Source of the DNA: Herbaspirillum sp. CF444
GTDB lineage: Bacteria > Pseudomonadota > Gammaproteobacteria > Burkholderiales > Burkholderiaceae_D
Length of the DNA stretch: 44,604 nucleotides
Assembly (NCBI RefSeq): GCF_000282135.1
Contig: NZ_AKJW01000078.1
Coordinates: forward strand, 1-44,604
Direction of reading: 5' to 3'
Below the pieces are notes generated by a model, which did no database searches, was not told the origin of the DNA, and saw only the letters and a program-made list of their open reading frames with translations. Within the stretch, counting starts at the first letter, position 1, and each line of letters opens with the position of its first letter. A program made the translations under genes and the position numbers. Of this stretch, positions 1 through 7,522 are shown piece after piece.

Positions 1-48
1 TATCCGATTTGCACCTGCCGCCGCCGGCTACTCTCAAGCGGACTTCGA

Positions 49-281
49 GACTGGCTCGCTGCGCATCGCCAGGGGACTGAGGTAGCTTTCACTTCACTGG
101 CCTCATCTACACTGTCGTTCCAACGAAAGTTGGAACCCAGCGTCGTGAAGACGGTTGGGTGACGCACTGACGCCACTGGGTCCCAGCATTCGCTGGGACG
201 ACGGTGTAATTAATTACGACAGAAGGTGAAAATCACGATGCCGCAGGCGAGCCACCCCTGGCGATGCGCAGCGAGCCAGTC
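49..281. repeat. Compound palindrome around a cloverleaf repeat
   Basis: Positions 49-75 and 255-281 are a perfect 27-bp inverted repeat. Sequence just inside and outside the arms is also related but diverged, for example the TTTCAC-containing stretches on both sides. The arms enclose the repeat at 113-204 almost symmetrically. There is no coding capacity. It looks like a MITE-like or nested palindromic element; the open frames across it are translations of repeat. Confidence 0.7.
113..204 (+). repeat. Cloverleaf-type intergenic repeat, copy 1
   Basis: Member of a family with copies at 14770, 25063, 26323, 28801 and 35198. It can be drawn as an outer stem (GTCGT with ACGAC) closing three inner stems: TCCAAC-GAAA-GTTGGA, ACCCAG...CTGGGT and CCCAGC-ATTC-GCTGGG. 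The first stem differs from the CCTGAC/GTCAGG of other copies, but both sides changed together, so pairing is kept. Confidence 0.8.
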
Positions 282-316
282 AGGCCGTTCCGCTTGGAGC
301 CAGCCGGTGATGCGAT

Positions 317-384
317 GCGAAAAATGGAAAAAGAAGGAAAAACTGTCTGAGCGAAGCGAGTTTTTTTCCTTCCCATTTTTTGCT
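317..384. repeat. Long AT-rich imperfect hairpin
   Basis: Arms at about 317-344 and 359-384 (GCGAAAAATGG and GAAGGAAAAACT against their complements) form a long stem with small internal loops and a GC-rich loop containing GAGCGAAGCGAG. It could act as a bidirectional terminator or be part of the repeat cluster. No protein is supported here. Confidence 0.6.
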
Positions 385-436
385 TCGCAGCACCGGGAAC
401 CCCGAAGGGGCTGGATCCCGCGGTCGCGTTTCTTTG

Positions 437-468
437 CTTACTTTCTTTGGCGAGACAAAGAAAGTGAG
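437..468. repeat. Inverted repeat CTTACTTTCTTTG/CAAAGAAAGTGAG
   Basis: Thirteen-base arms with one mismatch and a 6-base loop (GCGAGA). From general knowledge, elements with this CTTTCTTTGG...CAAAGAAAG core recur in proteobacterial intergenic regions. Together with the two elements before it, it makes the first 540 bases a repeat cluster with no supported gene. Confidence 0.55.
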
Positions 469-541
469 CGGCTGCCGGGCCGCCCCCGGCAACCCCGGTT
501 GATCGAAGAAAGAACAGCGTTATATACCGCAGAAAGTATGC

Positions 542-1120
542 TCAAGACCCACCAAACACCGCCACCGGCGCCCCCGCCGAATTATTAGCCTCCACCACCG
601 GATTACTAATCAGCAAGGCATCCACCACCGGCCCCAGCTTGCTGCTGGTGGAAGACCACTTGTCCTGCGCAATCGACCCGATCTTGTAACTGGCGCTGCC
701 AACCACCCGCCCATCCTTGCGCAAGGTCACCGACGCAAAAGTCAGATAGGGCGTGTAAGCATTGCTGAAAGTTTTCATGTCCCACTTGATATAGGCGCTG
801 TAAACCAGCGTCATCGGGCAGCTGCCGGGTTGCGTGCCGGCGTCGTACACCCGGCTCGGCACGCCGTGGCGTTGCAGCTCGCCCTGCAGGCTCGGCACGA
901 AGTCGCTCAGGGCGACGGCGCCGTTCCATTCGATGCAGATTTCCTTGATCGGCGCATGCGCAAAGACGATGGGATTTTGCGGCGTGCTCGGCGTCATCGC
1001 CGACACGCCGGTGATGGCGGAGCCGACCAGGTTGGCCGCCTCGACGATCGGGCTCGGCGACAGGACGACGCAGCCGGAGAGCGATGCTGTGCTGGCGAAA
1101 ACGATGAAAAGTTTGATCAT
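542..1120 (-). CDS. Putative lipoprotein of unknown function
   Basis: 192 residues. The N-terminus is a short lipoprotein signal: charged start (MIK), hydrophobic stretch and a canonical lipobox SLSGC with Cys at 17. The mature part is Ser/Thr/Ala-rich and contains a C-x(n)-C pair (EICIEW and GSCPMT) that could form a disulfide. The middle and end look beta-rich (TLVYSAYIKWDMK, ASVTLRKDGRVVGSASYKIG). I do not recognise the family; the layout recalls small proteobacterial outer-membrane-associated lipoproteins with a Sbm-like beta fold. It stands alone, divergent from the secreted protein at 1326. The lipoprotein call is firm, the role unknown. Confidence 0.75.
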   Translation of the reverse strand: MIKLFIVFASTASLSGCVVLSPSPIVEAANLVGSAITGVSAMTPSTPQNPIVFAHAPIKEICIEWNGAVALSDFVPSLQGELQRHGVPSRVYDAGTQPGSCPMTLVYSAYIKWDMKTFSNAYTPYLTFASVTLRKDGRVVGSASYKIGSIAQDKWSSTSSKLGPVVDALLISNPVVEANNSAGAPVAVFGGS

Positions 1121-1325
1121 GATGGCGACCGGTTCGACAATGATTGAAATTCATCATATCTGCCGATGTTCCCGGATTCGCGTACTTTTACGCTGATTTA
1201 CGCCATCGCGAACAATACTTAACATGTACGTTTTTTCTGTAGCCGGCCAGTCCGCTCCTCCTGCACGAATGCTGCAACAAAGGCACAATCACCGCGGTCA
1301 CACGTTTTTTCCAGGAGATCGCATC

Positions 1326-1766
1326 ATGCGCACATTGCTGCCCACCATCGCCCTCGCCGTCTGCAGCCTGACGGCATCGGTCAACGCCATCGCCGATACG
1401 CTCAGGAGCGAGGCCGAAGTTCGCCAGCTGGCCGACAAGGTCATGGCTGCCGCCGGCAAGGGCCGCACCGACGACGCCTATTCCGCGATGACGCCGTATG
1501 CGCTGGCCGATGTCAGCACGCTCGACCGCGCCCGCGTGAGCGCGCGCAACTCGCGCATGCAGCTGGAGCAGTTCATCGGGTCGTCGGTGGGTTACGAATT
1601 CATCCGCAGCGAAAAGGTGGGAGAGTCGCTGCTCAAGCTGGTCTATATAGAGAAGGCCGAGAAACAGGCCATTCCCTGGCAATTCATTTTTTACAAGACC
1701 GGCGCGGGCTGGGCGTTGAGCGCGTTCAGCAACAGCGACAACATTAACACCCTGTTCAGCCGCTAA
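1326..1766 (+). CDS. Hypothetical periplasmic protein
   Basis: 146 residues starting at the ATG preceded by AGGAGA at 1312; the longer frame upstream has no ribosome site and would bury the signal peptide. Residues 1-24 (MRTLLPTIALAVCSLTASVNAIAD) form a Sec signal with likely cleavage near Ala-22. The rest is a small alpha/beta protein, probably with an N-terminal helical part (RSEAEVRQLADKVMAAAGKG) and a C-terminal sheet ending in WALSAFSNSDN. The pattern resembles exported DUF4019-like proteins, but I cannot assign it. Monocistronic, convergent with dadA, with only 9 bases between the two stop codons. Confidence 0.75.
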   Translation: MRTLLPTIALAVCSLTASVNAIADTLRSEAEVRQLADKVMAAAGKGRTDDAYSAMTPYALADVSTLDRARVSARNSRMQLEQFIGSSVGYEFIRSEKVGESLLKLVYIEKAEKQAIPWQFIFYKTGAGWALSAFSNSDNINTLFSR

Positions 1767-1775
1767 ACCCATGTC

Positions 1776-3044
1776 TTAGCGAAACGCCCGCAACGGACCC
1801 AGATCCTCGCTGGCGATTTCCGTGGCAACCCCGGCGATCTTGTCGGCAATCAGCCGACTGGAACCGCAAGCGGTGGTCCAGCCGTTGGAGCCGTGGCCGG
1901 CATTCAGATAAAGATTGGAATACGAAGTCGCGCCGATCAGCGGCGCGCCGTCCGGCGTCATCGGGCGCAGGCCGGCCCAGTATGCGATCCGGCTCATGTC
2001 GGCGCCGCGCGGGAACAGCAGCTGGAGCGACTTGATCGCGGTGGCGCAATCGCGCGGCGTCACCCTGGTGTCCCAACTGCCGATCTCGGCGGTGCCGGCG
2101 GCGCGGATGTTGGAACCCATGCGCGTGATCGCCACCTTGTAGTATTCATCCATCACGCCGCTCCGGGGCGCGGCATCGGGATCGCTGACCGGCACCGTGA
2201 TGGCGTAACCCTTGACCGGATACACCGGCAACCGCAAACCCAGCGGCTTGACCAACGCCACCGATGCGCTGGCGCAGGCGACCACATAAGCGTCGGCGCT
2301 CAGCAAACCGTTTGCGGTGCGCAGGCCGGTGACGGCGCCGCCGGCGAATTCGATCTGTTGCACCGCGGTGCCGAGGACGAAGTTGACGCCTTGCGACTTC
2401 AACCACGCCGCCAGCGCGCGCGCAAACAAGGGGCAGTTGCCGGTTTCATCCTGCGGCAACAGCATGCCGCCGACCAGCTGCCCGCGCGCATCGCGCAGCG
2501 CCGGATCGAAAGCAACGCAACTGTCGCCATCCAGCAGTTCATAAGCGACGCCGGCTTCGGCCAGCACGCGGGCGGCAAGGCCGGCGTTGTCCATGCCTTC
2601 CTGCGTGCGGAACAATTGCAGGTTGCCGACCGTGGTTTGTTCGTACCGGATGTCGAGACGCTCGCGGATTGCCTTCAGCTGCGTGTGGCTGTAGCGCGCC
2701 AGCCGTCCCATGCGCGCCTTGTTGACGGCGTAGCGTTCGGAATTGCATTGCGACAGGAACTGACCCAGCCAGCGCCACTGATGCGCATCCAGGCGCGGCG
2801 TGAAACGCAGCGCCGCTTCCATGCCCAGCCAGCTCTGCAGCGACCACTTGAGCGACTTGCCCTTCATGCCCGGCGCCGCCCACGGCGTGGCGTAGGACGG
2901 GCAGACGTGACCGGCGTTGCCGACGCTGGTTTCGGCGGCGACGTCCGGCTGGCGGTCGACCACGGTGACGGTGTAGCCCTTTTCGTGCAGGAAATAGGCG
3001 GTGGTTACGCCGACGATGCCGGCGCCGAGGACGATGATGTGCAT
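1776..3044 (-). CDS. dadA: D-amino-acid dehydrogenase, small subunit type (DadA-like)
   Basis: 422 residues, the usual DadA length. It opens with the FAD dinucleotide fold (VLGAGIVGVTTAYFLHEKG then VVDR at the end of strand 2) and continues with the DAO-family pattern: GNAGHVCPSYATPWAAPG, then near the C-terminus YWAGLRPMTPDGAPLIG and NLYLNAGHGSNGWT. The family oxidatively deaminates D-amino acids at the inner face of the membrane, passing electrons to quinones. It is the second gene of a pair: the SDR ends 14 bases upstream. The pair is divergent from an amino-acid ABC permease and Lrp regulator, consistent with amino-acid catabolism. Several paralogous FAD amine oxidases share this pattern, so D-alanine specificity is not shown. 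Confidence 0.85.
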   Translation of the reverse strand: MHIIVLGAGIVGVTTAYFLHEKGYTVTVVDRQPDVAAETSVGNAGHVCPSYATPWAAPGMKGKSLKWSLQSWLGMEAALRFTPRLDAHQWRWLGQFLSQCNSERYAVNKARMGRLARYSHTQLKAIRERLDIRYEQTTVGNLQLFRTQEGMDNAGLAARVLAEAGVAYELLDGDSCVAFDPALRDARGQLVGGMLLPQDETGNCPLFARALAAWLKSQGVNFVLGTAVQQIEFAGGAVTGLRTANGLLSADAYVVACASASVALVKPLGLRLPVYPVKGYAITVPVSDPDAAPRSGVMDEYYKVAITRMGSNIRAAGTAEIGSWDTRVTPRDCATAIKSLQLLFPRGADMSRIAYWAGLRPMTPDGAPLIGATSYSNLYLNAGHGSNGWTTACGSSRLIADKIAGVATEIASEDLGPLRAFR

Positions 3045-3058
3045 GGCTGGTTAATTGT

Positions 3059-3826
3059 TTATAAGGTTAATCCGCCGTCGATGTGCCAGACCTGGCCGGT
3101 CACGTAGGACGCACCAGGACTCAGCAAAAAGGCGATGACGTTGGCGATTTCTTCCGGTTGGCCGAGGCGCTGCATGGGGATGCGTTCCAGCGCGGCGGCC
3201 CAGGCGGCCGGGTCGATGGCGGATTTGTCGGGATCGGACTTCCGGACATAGCCGGGTGCGACCGCGTTGACGGTGACGCCGGACGCGGCCAACTGCACCG
3301 CCAGCGATTTCACCAGCGCTTCGATGCCGGCCTTGGCCGCCGCCGAGGCCGGAAAACCGGATTCGCCGAGGCGATAGACATGCGCGACAAACGAACTCAC
3401 CGCCACCACGCGCCCGGCCGGCGAGGCTTGCAAGACATCCTTGCAGGCCGTGACCAACTGGAAGAATCCGCCCAGCAAGGCGTCGATGGAACGCGACCAG
3501 TCTTGCGTCGTCAGCTCGCCGATGCGCTTGCGATCGGCAAAACCGGCATTGGCGACCAGCGCGTCAAGGCGGCCGTAGGTGTCGACGGCGACGTCGCGCA
3601 AGGCGGCGGCGGTATCGACGTCGGCCATGTCGCCGAAGGCCGTCACGCAATGCGCGCCGCGCGCGCGGCAAGCCGCCGCGGTCTGCTGCAACTCGGGCGA
3701 ATCGCTGCGCGCGTGCAGCACCATGCCCATGTCCGTCGCTGCGGTCGCCCTTGCGGTTGCCGCGCCGATGCCGCGGGCGGCGCCGGTAATCAGGATCACG
3801 CGCTGCACGCCGGGAGATGGATTCAT
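3059..3826 (-). CDS. SDR-family oxidoreductase lacking the catalytic Tyr
   Basis: 255 residues with a classical short-chain dehydrogenase layout: cofactor loop TGAARGIG (14-21), GDMAD (65-69), a NAG-type motif (VANAG, 91-95), the catalytic Ser region VAVSSF (141-146), VAPGYV after the active site and a C-terminal [10 protein letters not shown]. The catalytic YxxxK motif reads S-A-A-A-K (161-165): Lys is kept but Tyr is replaced by Ser. The DNA was re-read and codes Ser (TCG). The protein may be catalytically altered or regulatory. It probably shares a transcript with dadA downstream. No strong ribosome site precedes the chosen ATG. Confidence 0.85.
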   Translation of the reverse strand: MNPSPGVQRVILITGAARGIGAATARATAATDMGMVLHARSDSPELQQTAAACRARGAHCVTAFGDMADVDTAAALRDVAVDTYGRLDALVANAGFADRKRIGELTTQDWSRSIDALLGGFFQLVTACKDVLQASPAGRVVAVSSFVAHVYRLGESGFPASAAAKAGIEALVKSLAVQLAASGVTVNAVAPGYVRKSDPDKSAIDPAAWAAALERIPMQRLGQPEEIANVIAFLLSPGASYVTGQVWHIDGGLTL

Positions 3827-3998
3827 GGGTGACGAGAAAACAATATGAGGAATCAGGATGGCCGAAACGACCGTGCGCTATTTTAACCAATAAGCCGAGA
3901 GCCAGCCGCAAAAGCCGTGCACAACAGCTTCTCCTACATCCCGGGGGATATTCTCCATTACAATTGCGGGGGTTTGCAGCGGGGAAAATTGGTCTGAC

Positions 3999-4059
3999 TG
4001 ACGGTCCTCTCGCTCGCTCTGGCACGCTTCATGCTGCCTCGCCTGACGACTGACCGTCA
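3999..4059. promoter_or_regulatory. Inverted repeat in the divergent dadA/SDR - ABC transporter region
   Basis: The octamer TGACGGTC (3999-4006) and its complement GACCGTCA (4052-4059) lie in the 286-base gap between the divergent SDR gene and the ABC permease gene. This is a plausible binding site for the Lrp-type regulator encoded in the same transporter operon, which would be expected to act on divergent amino-acid genes. The assignment is inference from position only. Confidence 0.25.
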
Positions 4060-4112
4060 TCGTCGGGCCTACAAGAATTCAGACACCAAAGAGTAAAAGA
4101 AAAGGAAACACG

Positions 4113-4781
4113 ATGTATCACTGGGACTTCGCCGCGCTCTGGCAATTCCGCAACGTCATTGCCGTCGGCTTCGGCTATACGCTGGCCTATACCGTCGCCT
4201 GCGTTTTGCTGGGCCTGTTGCTGGGCTTGCTGGTCGGACTCGGCCGCCTGTCGAGCAACCCGTTCATCTCCGGCCCGCTGCGCGCTTACGTCGAAGTATT
4301 CCGCTGCACGCCGGTGCTGGTGCAACTGGTCTGGTTCTACTACGCCCTGCCGGTACTGGTCGGCATCGAAATGTCCGCCGGCACCTCGGCCTTGCTGGCG
4401 CTGGCCTTGTATGGCGGCGCGTTCTATTCGGAAATCATCCGCGGCGGCATCGTCTCGATCGACATCGGCCAGAGCGAAGCCGGTTGCGCGCTCGGCATGA
4501 CGCGCTTCCAGCTGATGCGCCGCGTGATCCTGCCGCAGGCATTCAAGCGCATGACGCCGCCGCTGGTCAGCCAGTCGATCATGCAATTGAAGAATACTTC
4601 GCTGCTGTCGGTGCTGGCGGTGCCGGACCTGCTATACCAGGGTCAGATCATCGCGCATGAAACCTACCGTCCGCTGGAAATCTACACCATGGTTGCGGTG
4701 ATTTACTTCCTGATCCTGCTGCCGGCGACGATCTGGGCCAAGCGCCTGGAAAATCGCCTGAACGCGCAACAGGGAGTATGA
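4113..4781 (+). CDS. Polar amino-acid ABC transporter permease
   Basis: 222 residues, the size of HisM/GlnP-type permeases. About five membrane segments are visible, the first near residues 17-45. The EAA-type coupling loop is EAGCALGMTRFQLMRRVILPQA (about 124-145), which contacts the ATPase, and the N-terminal family stretch VEVFRCTPVLVQLVWFYYALP is present. The start is preceded by AAAGGAAA. The ATPase follows with a 1-base gap and then an Lrp regulator. No binding-protein gene adjoins; the nearest is on the other strand at 8619-9461. Substrate is unknown; the dadA neighbour hints at a D- or neutral amino acid. Confidence 0.9.
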   Translation: MYHWDFAALWQFRNVIAVGFGYTLAYTVACVLLGLLLGLLVGLGRLSSNPFISGPLRAYVEVFRCTPVLVQLVWFYYALPVLVGIEMSAGTSALLALALYGGAFYSEIIRGGIVSIDIGQSEAGCALGMTRFQLMRRVILPQAFKRMTPPLVSQSIMQLKNTSLLSVLAVPDLLYQGQIIAHETYRPLEIYTMVAVIYFLILLPATIWAKRLENRLNAQQGV

Positions 4782-4782
4782 G

Positions 4783-5562
4783 ATGAGCAATCCAACAAAC
4801 GAAGTCATGATTGAAATCAAGAATCTGAAAAAGGCCTTCGGAGAGCACGTCGTGCTGAAAGACATCTCGCTGCAGGTCAACAAGGGCAGCGTGGTCGCCA
4901 TGATCGGCCCGTCCGGTTCCGGCAAGTCGACGCTGCTGCGCTGTATCAACCTGCTGACCGTGCCCGAGCAAGGCAGCATCCGCGTCGGCGCGCAGGATTT
5001 CACGTTTGGCCAAGGTAATAAGGCGTCCAAACCGCTGAAGGATCGCGAGCTGGCCAAGTTCCGCACCAACACCGGCATGGTGTTCCAGCACTTCAACCTG
5101 TTTCCCCACATGACCGCGCTGGAAAACGTCATGGAAGGCATGCTCACGGTGCTGCGCAAACCCAGGGCGGAAGCGCGCGCCTACGCACTGGAACTGCTGC
5201 GAAGAGTCGGCCTGTCCGACCGTGCCGACATCTATCCGCAGCGCCTGTCCGGCGGCCAGAAGCAGCGCGTGGCGATCGCCCGCGCGCTGGCGATGCGCCC
5301 GAGCGTGATGCTGTTCGACGAAGCGACTTCGGCGCTCGATCCGGAACTGGTGGGCGAAGTGCTCAACGTGATCCGCTCGCTGGCCTTTGACGGCATGACC
5401 ATGATCCTGGTCACGCATGAAATCGCCTTTGCGCGCGAAGTCGCCGACCAGGTCATCTTCATGCGCGACGGCGTGGTGGTCGAAGCCGGCCCGCCGTCGC
5501 AGGTCATCGACAATCCGCAGCAGGCGGCGACGCAATCCTTCCTGACCCGCTTCAACGGCTAG
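4783..5562 (+). CDS. Polar amino-acid ABC transporter ATP-binding protein
   Basis: 259 residues, GlnQ/HisP class. Walker A is GPSGSGKST (42-50), the Q-loop lies in MVFQHFNLFPHMT, the ABC signature is LSGGQKQR near 155, Walker B is VMLFDEATSALD near 175 and the switch His is in LVTHE. It energises import through the permease just upstream, and the two are probably translationally coupled. A 14-residue insert after the first helix (QDFTFGQGNKASKPLKD) is common in amino-acid transporter ATPases. It is the only amino-acid-type ATPase gene in the window, so it could also serve the ATPase-less gltIJK-like set at 20325-23462. Confidence 0.93.
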   Translation: MSNPTNEVMIEIKNLKKAFGEHVVLKDISLQVNKGSVVAMIGPSGSGKSTLLRCINLLTVPEQGSIRVGAQDFTFGQGNKASKPLKDRELAKFRTNTGMVFQHFNLFPHMTALENVMEGMLTVLRKPRAEARAYALELLRRVGLSDRADIYPQRLSGGQKQRVAIARALAMRPSVMLFDEATSALDPELVGEVLNVIRSLAFDGMTMILVTHEIAFAREVADQVIFMRDGVVVEAGPPSQVIDNPQQAATQSFLTRFNG

Positions 5563-5576
5563 GTCAGCGCACAATC

Positions 5577-6023
5577 ATGACCGCCCGCCTCGATCTGCTC
5601 GACGACACCGACCGCAAGCTGATCTCGCTGTTGCAGCAATCGGCGCGGGACAGCGTCGCCAACCTGGCGCGCAAACTGGGCGTGGCGCGCACCACCGTGG
5701 TCGCGCGACTGGCGCGGCTGGAAAAGAACGGCGTCATCGTCGGCTACACCGTCAAGCTCGGCCAGGAAGTCCTGGACAGCGGCCTGCACGCCTACGTCGG
5801 CATCACGGTCGAGGCCAAGACCGCGCGCGACGTCCTCAAGCGTTTCAAGCGCATCCCCGAAATCGAACAGCTCTGCTCCGTCAGCGGCGAGTTCGACTAC
5901 GTCGCCTGGCTGCGCGCCGCTTCGGCGGAACAGCTCGACAAGCTGCTCGACGAGATCGGCGAAATCGACGGCGTGATCAAGACCACCACTTCGATTGTGT
6001 TGTCGCGCAAAATCGACCGCTAG
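5577..6023 (+). CDS. Lrp/AsnC-family transcriptional regulator
   Basis: 148 residues. The N-terminal winged helix-turn-helix (DDTDRKLISLLQQSARDSVANLARKLGVARTTVVARLARLEKNGVI) is followed by the RAM ligand-binding domain (about 65-145, alpha-beta sandwich, with a SGEFDYVAW core). Such proteins bind amino acids and control nearby transport or catabolic genes. It starts 14 bases after the ATPase stop, so it sits at the end of the transporter operon. Likely targets are this operon and the divergent dadA pair. Confidence 0.9.
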   Translation: MTARLDLLDDTDRKLISLLQQSARDSVANLARKLGVARTTVVARLARLEKNGVIVGYTVKLGQEVLDSGLHAYVGITVEAKTARDVLKRFKRIPEIEQLCSVSGEFDYVAWLRAASAEQLDKLLDEIGEIDGVIKTTTSIVLSRKIDR

Positions 6024-6119
6024 CCGTTCCGGCTGCTCTAGTCTTTCCGCAACACCGCCTGCAATCCAACAGAATCGCTCTGCTGCGCATGCCGCCGGAC
6101 AGGAGAAACCAGGACGGCA

Positions 6120-7217
6120 TTACTGATAGGACATGGTGAAGGTAGCAAGCCCCCTCACAGTACCCGGTACCACATTAGCGCTGGTCCGGATATATCGAAC
6201 GGATAATGGAATACCACCGGCACCGAGATTCGCAGCAGCGTTGACATAAAACTGGTTTGTGTTTCCCGCAGCCGAAGAATCCGCCCCAAAGCTGACGAGG
6301 CTGCCGCCGTACAAGATCTGCAATGCCACACCCGCAGCCGTGGAGCCTGTGGCCAGCGATAGTTGGTTGGTACGGTTTCCCGGCATGGTGTTGTCGGTCA
6401 ACGTGGCGTATACGTTGCCCCCGACGCCAGAGCAGTTCAAGCCGATATTGAAGGCCGTTTCCTTGGCCGAGGAGCCGATGGCCGCCAAGTCTTTTGCCGC
6501 CACGGGAGCCAACGTGACTGACACCGAAGGCGTCGTGACGCTGCAAGTAGGGACTACCACGGCGATATCGTTTGCAAGAAAAATTCTGCTGTAGGCAAGC
6601 GTATCGAGGTTGACGGTGCGCAAAAGGCCGGCAGATATCCGGCCAGGGGATACCGCTCCCGTGACGAGCAGCTGCAAGCCGCTTACGGTCCTCGTCGCGG
6701 CCGGGAAGCGAAGGGCGCTTCCCGTGGAACCTGTCCCCTGCCATGGGTACCAGGCTTGTCCGTTGTTTATAACGTTGCGCAATTCCAGGCCGGCAACACC
6801 GGAAAGCATCTGGGTATTGGTGGAAGGAGAAAGCGCTCGCGCCGGAACATAGTTACGCTGGAAAGCGGCGTCGCAAAATGCACCTCTTCTATCTTGGAGT
6901 GGAGGTATATTCATTGCCACACTTTGCCCTGCCGCTGTACCTCGCGGCACCGTGATCGTTGCAGGCAGCGTTACGTAATCGTCCTGTGGAGTTTGTGTGG
7001 AACTGGCCCCGCCAGTCCCATCTGCATTTTGCGTGAAGTAGCATGCAGCGTAACTAATCCCGGGTGCAAGAAAAATGATGGCGCACAGTCCAACGACAAA
7101 CCCGCACTTCTTTAGCGTGTTAATGCCGCCCCATGCTTGCTGTCTATTTGTATTTATCAAAGAGGCGAGCAACAAACTACTGGATGGGAATCTGTACATA
7201 AGTCGCGGTGTAGGCAC
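6120..7217 (-). CDS. Fimbrial adhesin-like protein, paralogue A
   Basis: Up to 365 residues. The C-terminal 140 residues form a type 1 fimbrial (FimA/FimH pilin-like) domain: CSVTTPSVSVTL start, FNIGLNCSG with its disulfide Cys, AGNTNQFYVNAAA, and the family ending PGTVRGLATFTMSYQ. The N-terminal half is a separate domain starting after the signal segment GFVVGLCAIIFLAPGISYA-AC, as in two-domain tip adhesins. The start is uncertain: the frame opens with GTG, an ATG lies at 7199, and the signal peptide would fit a start near 7118 at an unusual ATT codon. Paralogue B lies divergently at 7519. No chaperone or usher gene is in the window. Confidence 0.75.
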   Translation of the reverse strand: MPTPRLMYRFPSSSLLLASLINTNRQQAWGGINTLKKCGFVVGLCAIIFLAPGISYAACYFTQNADGTGGASSTQTPQDDYVTLPATITVPRGTAAGQSVAMNIPPLQDRRGAFCDAAFQRNYVPARALSPSTNTQMLSGVAGLELRNVINNGQAWYPWQGTGSTGSALRFPAATRTVSGLQLLVTGAVSPGRISAGLLRTVNLDTLAYSRIFLANDIAVVVPTCSVTTPSVSVTLAPVAAKDLAAIGSSAKETAFNIGLNCSGVGGNVYATLTDNTMPGNRTNQLSLATGSTAAGVALQILYGGSLVSFGADSSAAGNTNQFYVNAAANLGAGGIPLSVRYIRTSANVVPGTVRGLATFTMSYQ

Positions 7218-7471
7218 GTGGATAGTATCGACACGATTATGCCACCGCCATCCCCCCTACTCCATCAGAAAACTCTCAAAGCTGTTGGTATGCATGCACG
7301 GCACAGGGCCACTAATTTGAGAATTTTCTTATATTCCACATACCTTCACGTCCCTATACTGGGATAACAATCATTCATTGCAAGCACACAAAATCCCGAT
7401 AATTGGATGACTTGCAATCCAGACAAACAAACAGTCTCATCTAATTTAGTCGAACCATGCAAGGGGGAGTC
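7218..7471. other. AT-rich intergenic region between divergent adhesin genes
   Basis: This stretch is visibly richer in A and T than its surroundings. It contains runs such as ATTTTCTTATATTCC and ATAATTGGATGAC and must hold the promoters of both adhesin genes. I could not settle on -35/-10 pairs. Such low-GC control regions often attract H-NS-like silencers. Confidence 0.45.
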
Positions 7472-7522
7472 GTGAAAATTCTTTATCGCCATCTCACATA
7501 CCAGAACATTTTATTATCATGA
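7472..7522 (+). CDS. Possible 16-residue leader peptide upstream of adhesin B
   Basis: A GTG with a strong purine-rich site (AAGGGGGAG, 7461-7469) opens a 16-codon frame, VKILYRHLTYQNILLS. Its TGA overlaps the adhesin ATG as ATGA (7519-7522). The adhesin start has no ribosome site of its own, so coupled translation from this short frame would explain how it is read. The peptide has no recognisable family. It could instead be an alternative view of the true initiation signal. Confidence 0.4.
   Translation: MKILYRHLTYQNILLS

Noticed and set aside
113..204. Repeats as a possible CRISPR array
   Set aside because: Copies are kilobases apart, vary in sequence and have no spacers or Cas genes; the family is palindromic.
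113..204. Cloverleaf repeat as a tRNA gene
   Set aside because: Lacks the conserved tRNA positions (TTC box and anticodon-arm geometry), and the stem lengths differ.
226..588. 120-codon frame over the repeat cluster near the window start
   Set aside because: It translates palindromic repeats (317-384 and 437-468), has no ribosome site, and overlaps the lipoprotein gene end.
1893..3107. 404-codon frame antisense to dadA
   Set aside because: High-GC shadow of a gene with clear family motifs; no domain or signal visible in the antisense translation.
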